A stretch of DNA of 7,811 bases from Auritidibacter sp. Marseille-P8566. Its GTDB lineage: Bacteria > Bacteroidota > Bacteroidia > Flavobacteriales > Flavobacteriaceae. Numbering within the stretch: the first letter of the stretch is position 1; each line of letters starts with the position of its first letter. The notes beneath the pieces were generated by a model. The model ran no database searches and was not told the DNA's origin. It worked only from the letters and a program-made list of their open reading frames with translations. A program made the position numbers and the translations under genes. Positions 5,609 through 7,811 of the stretch are shown in pieces. The stretch is from assembly GCA_943325595.2 (NCBI GenBank), contig CALPQA020000074.1:1-7811 (forward strand). The letters are read 5' to 3'.

Positions 5609-6769
5609 ATGAAAATACTACTTTTAGGTTCTGGCGAATTAGGAAAAGAATTTGTAATTGCTGCACAACGCATCGGTCAAACCGTTATCGCTGTCGACAA
5701 TTATGAAAATGCACCCGCCATGCAAGTCGCCCATGATTTTGAAGTCATCAACATGCTTGATGGCACTGAATTAGACCGAATTGTTGCCAAACACCAACCC
5801 GATTTTATTGTTCCCGAGATTGAAGCCATTAGAACCGAACGTTTTTATGACTACGAAAAACAAGGAATTACGGTAGTTCCCTCAGCTAAAGCAGCAAATT
5901 TCACCATGAATAGAAAAGCAATTCGTGATTTGGCTGCCAAGGAATTAGGATTGAAAACAGCCAATTACCGGTATGCGAATTCGGCTGAAGAACTGGAAAA
6001 AGCAGTTCAAGAAGTTGGAATTCCGTGTGTTGTAAAACCCTTAATGTCGTCTTCTGGAAAAGGACAATCAACAATAAAGTCAACTTCGGATATTGAAAAA
6101 GCTTGGAATTATGCCGTTGAAGGTTCCCGAGGTGATGTGGTAGAAGTTATTGTAGAAGCTTTCGTAAAATTCAATTCAGAAATCACTTTGTTGACGGTGG
6201 TTCAAAATAATAATCCGACGCTTTTTTGTGCGCCAATTGGGCACCGACAAGAGCGTGGTGATTATCAAGAAAGTTGGCAACCAGCTCGAATTTCCGATGC
6301 AGCTTTATATGAAGCACAAGATATGGCCGAAAAAGTCACAGAAGCTTTGGGTGGCGCGGGACTTTTTGTTGTTGAATTTTTCCTTGCTGACGATGGCGTT
6401 TATTTTTCGGAATTATCGCCAAGACCACATGATACGGGAATGGTAACACTTGCAGGGACGCAAAACTTCAATGAATTTGAATTGCATTTGCGCGCGATTT
6501 TGAGCTTGCCTATTTTCGAAATAAAATTAGAAAGGGCAGGAGCAAGCGCTGTGATATTGGCTTCGGAAAACAGTACAAATCCAACCTATTCTGGAATTGA
6601 AAAAATTGCTGCTTTACCAAAAACCGATTTCAGACTCTTTGGAAAACCAACTTCTCGTCCGTATCGAAGAATGGGCGTTGCCTTGGTTTATGATGATTTG
6701 GAAACTCCAATTGAGGAAATTGTTGAACGTGCAAAAGCTGCTGCAAATTTGGTAAAAGTGCATCAGTAG
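5609..6769 (+). CDS. purT: Formate-dependent phosphoribosylglycinamide formyltransferase (GAR transformylase 2)
   Basis: PurT is a cytoplasmic ATP-grasp enzyme that makes formyl-GAR from GAR, formate and ATP, the third step of purine synthesis, without using formyl-tetrahydrofolate (family knowledge). The 386 residues run close to E. coli PurT (392) from end to end, apart from a short N-terminal extension missing here. In order: GSGELGKE (7-14), the nucleotide/GAR-binding start; APAMQVAH (35-42); INMLDG (47-52); VPEIEAI (68-74); MNRKAIR (100-106); [13 protein letters not shown] (142-154), the ATP-grasp glycine loop; EITLLTV (191-197); [19 protein letters not shown] (207-225); [15 protein letters not shown] (266-280), with the metal-binding Glu and the substrate-binding Arg-Pro-His; and RLFGKP (342-347). 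All key motifs are intact. The ATG is the only sensible start, placing the first strand at residue 2; no Shine-Dalgarno sequence is seen. The gene stands alone between two inverted copies of a repeat element and is not in a purine operon here. Confidence 0.97.
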   Translation: MKILLLGSGELGKEFVIAAQRIGQTVIAVDNYENAPAMQVAHDFEVINMLDGTELDRIVAKHQPDFIVPEIEAIRTERFYDYEKQGITVVPSAKAANFTMNRKAIRDLAAKELGLKTANYRYANSAEELEKAVQEVGIPCVVKPLMSSSGKGQSTIKSTSDIEKAWNYAVEGSRGDVVEVIVEAFVKFNSEITLLTVVQNNNPTLFCAPIGHRQERGDYQESWQPARISDAALYEAQDMAEKVTEALGGAGLFVVEFFLADDGVYFSELSPRPHDTGMVTLAGTQNFNEFELHLRAILSLPIFEIKLERAGASAVILASENSTNPTYSGIEKIAALPKTDFRLFGKPTSRPYRRMGVALVYDDLETPIEEIVERAKAAANLVKVHQ

Positions 6770-6810
6770 CAGGAATTGAAAATCGGTGTTGTAAAATCTA
6801 AACGAACTCC

Positions 6811-6876
6811 ATAGCCCCGATGGGAACGGCAGCTCTTGCGGAGGAACGGAGCAAGACTATAGTGGACAGCGGGACA
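6811..6876 (-). repeat. Interspersed intergenic repeat element, copy B (downstream of purT)
   Basis: On plus this reads ATAGCCCCGATGGGAACGGC, a central hairpin with TCTTGC (6834-6839) pairing with GCAAGA (6851-6856) around 11 bases, then TATAGTGGACAGCGGGAC. Its reverse complement aligns with copy A upstream of purT, so the two copies face each other across the gene. From memory, the layout AGCCCCGAT-GGAA-CGGC-hairpin-ATAGYGGAYAGCGGGA is common between genes in Flavobacterium; I cannot run the search here. It begins 41 bases after the purT stop and ends about 20 bases before the fabD promoter. It has no T-tract, and I see no other terminator for purT in this gap. Confidence 0.65.
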
Positions 6877-6898
6877 AATTGTTCTTTATGAAAAGGGA

Positions 6899-6928
6899 TT
6901 GGTTTGCTCCAAAAAAATACTATTTTTG
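6899..6928 (+). promoter_or_regulatory. Bacteroidota-type promoter for fabD
   Basis: TTG at 6899-6901 and TATTTTTG at 6921-6928 are 19 bases apart, an ideal match to TTG-N19-TAnnTTTG. Transcription should start around 6934-6936, leaving an AT-rich leader of about 27 bases without a Shine-Dalgarno sequence before the ATG at 6962. This is the clearest promoter in the window. Confidence 0.78.
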
Positions 6929-6961
6929 CATTCCAAATTAAGTTAATTAAATATAAAAAAT

Positions 6962-7811
6962 ATGAAAGCATATATATTCCCGGGTCAGGGCGCACAATTC
7001 ACAGGAATGGGCAAAGACTTGTATGAAAACTCGGCTTTAGCCAAAGAATTATTTGAAAAAGCAAACGGAATTTTGGGTTTTCGCATCACCGATATCATGT
7101 TTGAAGGAACTGCTGAGGAGTTGAAAGAAACCAAAGTAACGCAACCAGCTGTTTTTTTACATTCGGTTATTTTGGCCAAAACACTGGAAGATTTCAAACC
7201 AGAAATGGTGGCGGGACATTCCTTGGGAGAGTTTTCGGCTTTGGTTGCCAATGGAACTTTGTCGTTTGAAGACGGATTGCGATTGGTTTCGCAACGTGCT
7301 TTGGCAATGCAAAAAGCCTGCGAAATAAAACCTTCGACTATGGCAGCCGTTTTGGGATTGGAAGATAAAATCGTAGAAGACGTTTGTGCTACAATTGATG
7401 GAATTGTTGTGGCTGCCAATTATAACTGTCCTGGGCAATTGGTAATTTCGGGAGAATTTTCAGCGGTTGAAAAAGCGTGTGAAGCGATGAAAGCTGCCGG
7501 AGCAAAAAGAGCGTTGTTATTGCCAGTTGGAGGAGGATTTCACTCGCCAATGATGGAGCCTGCAAGAGAAGAATTAGCGGCTGCAATTGAGGCAACTACT
7601 TTCTCAACGCCAATTTGTCCTGTGTATCAAAACGTAACGGCAAGTGCGGTTTCTGATCCTTCGGAGATTAAGAAAAACTTAATTATTCAATTGACTGCTC
7701 CAGTAAAATGGACGCAATCGGTGCAGCAAATGATAAAAGATGGTGCTACTTTGTTTACAGAAGTGGGTCCTGGAAAAGTATTAACCGGCTTGGTAGGAAA
7801 AATAGACAGAG
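6962..7811 (+). CDS. fabD: Malonyl-CoA:ACP S-malonyltransferase FabD (3' end beyond window)
   Basis: FabD moves malonyl groups from coenzyme A to acyl carrier protein, supplying the extender unit for type II fatty acid synthesis in the cytoplasm. The open frame runs from ATG 6962 to the right edge: 283 codons plus one base and no stop. Motifs in order: FPGQGAQ (6-12); VTQPAVF (59-65); GHSLGE (85-90) with Ser87 as the acyl-carrying nucleophile; R112 in SQRALAMQ, which should bind the malonyl carboxylate; NYNCPGQLVISG (153-164); PVGGGFHSPMM (188-198) with His194 as the catalytic partner; and TEVGPGKVLTGLV (266-278). E. coli FabD has 309 residues and many relatives about 290, and the EVGPGKVL motif lies near the C-terminus, so probably only a short tail is missing. 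A strong promoter directly precedes it, so it is transcribed separately from purT. No other fab gene is visible; more could lie beyond the edge. Confidence 0.96.
   Translation, partial: MKAYIFPGQGAQFTGMGKDLYENSALAKELFEKANGILGFRITDIMFEGTAEELKETKVTQPAVFLHSVILAKTLEDFKPEMVAGHSLGEFSALVANGTLSFEDGLRLVSQRALAMQKACEIKPSTMAAVLGLEDKIVEDVCATIDGIVVAANYNCPGQLVISGEFSAVEKACEAMKAAGAKRALLLPVGGGFHSPMMEPAREELAAAIEATTFSTPICPVYQNVTASAVSDPSEIKKNLIIQLTAPVKWTQSVQQMIKDGATLFTEVGPGKVLTGLVGKIDR

Noticed and set aside
5609..6769. purT as a horizontally acquired gene, because it is flanked by inverted repeats.
   Set aside because: Its base composition and codon use look like its neighbours, there is no transposase or target-site duplication visible, and the repeats are of a kind found between many genes. 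It remains only a possibility to test by comparing relatives.
6798..6995. Minus-strand open frame of 65 codons covering the purT-fabD gap.
   Set aside because: It crosses repeat copy B and the fabD promoter and overlaps the fabD start; there is no start signal and no homology I can recognise.
6985..7595. Several long minus-strand open frames opposite fabD (6985-7419, 7157-7438, 7389-7595).
   Set aside because: They are antisense shadows of the intact fabD frame, with low-complexity or Ser/Leu-rich translations and no recognisable motif or promoter.

Overview
The window looks like a piece of chromosome from a Flavobacterium-like member of the Bacteroidota. The evidence is AT-rich DNA, start codons without Shine-Dalgarno sequences, promoter boxes of the Bacteroidota type (TAnnTTTG, with an upstream TTG) and protein sequences close to what is typical for Flavobacterium. 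The genes are core metabolism and RNA modification. I see no phage, transposase, plasmid, CRISPR, toxin or defence gene, no tRNA or rRNA, and no stretch over 300 bases without a gene.

Layout: 1-141 is the 3' end of a forward gene for the proline-catabolic P5C dehydrogenase (pruA). It converges on rsmG (261-890, minus), a 16S rRNA methyltransferase, and a perfect 15-bp hairpin with A and T tracts lies between them as a shared two-way terminator. A 102-bp divergent promoter region separates rsmG from a membrane fatty acid desaturase (993-2093, plus). After 43 bp without a visible terminator or promoter comes a class I aminotransferase of the aspartate type (2137-3321), so these two are probably co-transcribed; a strong hairpin plus ten T residues follows. 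Next is a U32-family RNA hydroxylation protein of the RlhA/YdcP kind (3546-5405) with its own terminator, then purT (5609-6769) for formate-dependent purine synthesis, then fabD (6962 to beyond the right edge), malonyl-CoA:ACP transacylase, with the best promoter in the window.

Functionally this is a set of independent short transcription units: two RNA-modification genes (rsmG, rlhA-like), two lipid genes (desaturase, fabD), amino acid metabolism (pruA, aminotransferase) and purine synthesis (purT). I see no evidence that they form one system.

The most interesting material is between the genes. An array of seven 7-8 bp units runs into the last codons of rsmG (221-270). Two relatively GC-rich, hairpin-bearing elements in opposite orientation bracket purT (about 5478-5557 and 6811-6876), align with each other and look like copies of one interspersed intergenic repeat. 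A long AT-rich dyad lies upstream of the rlhA-like gene. I did not find a convincing new multi-gene system here.
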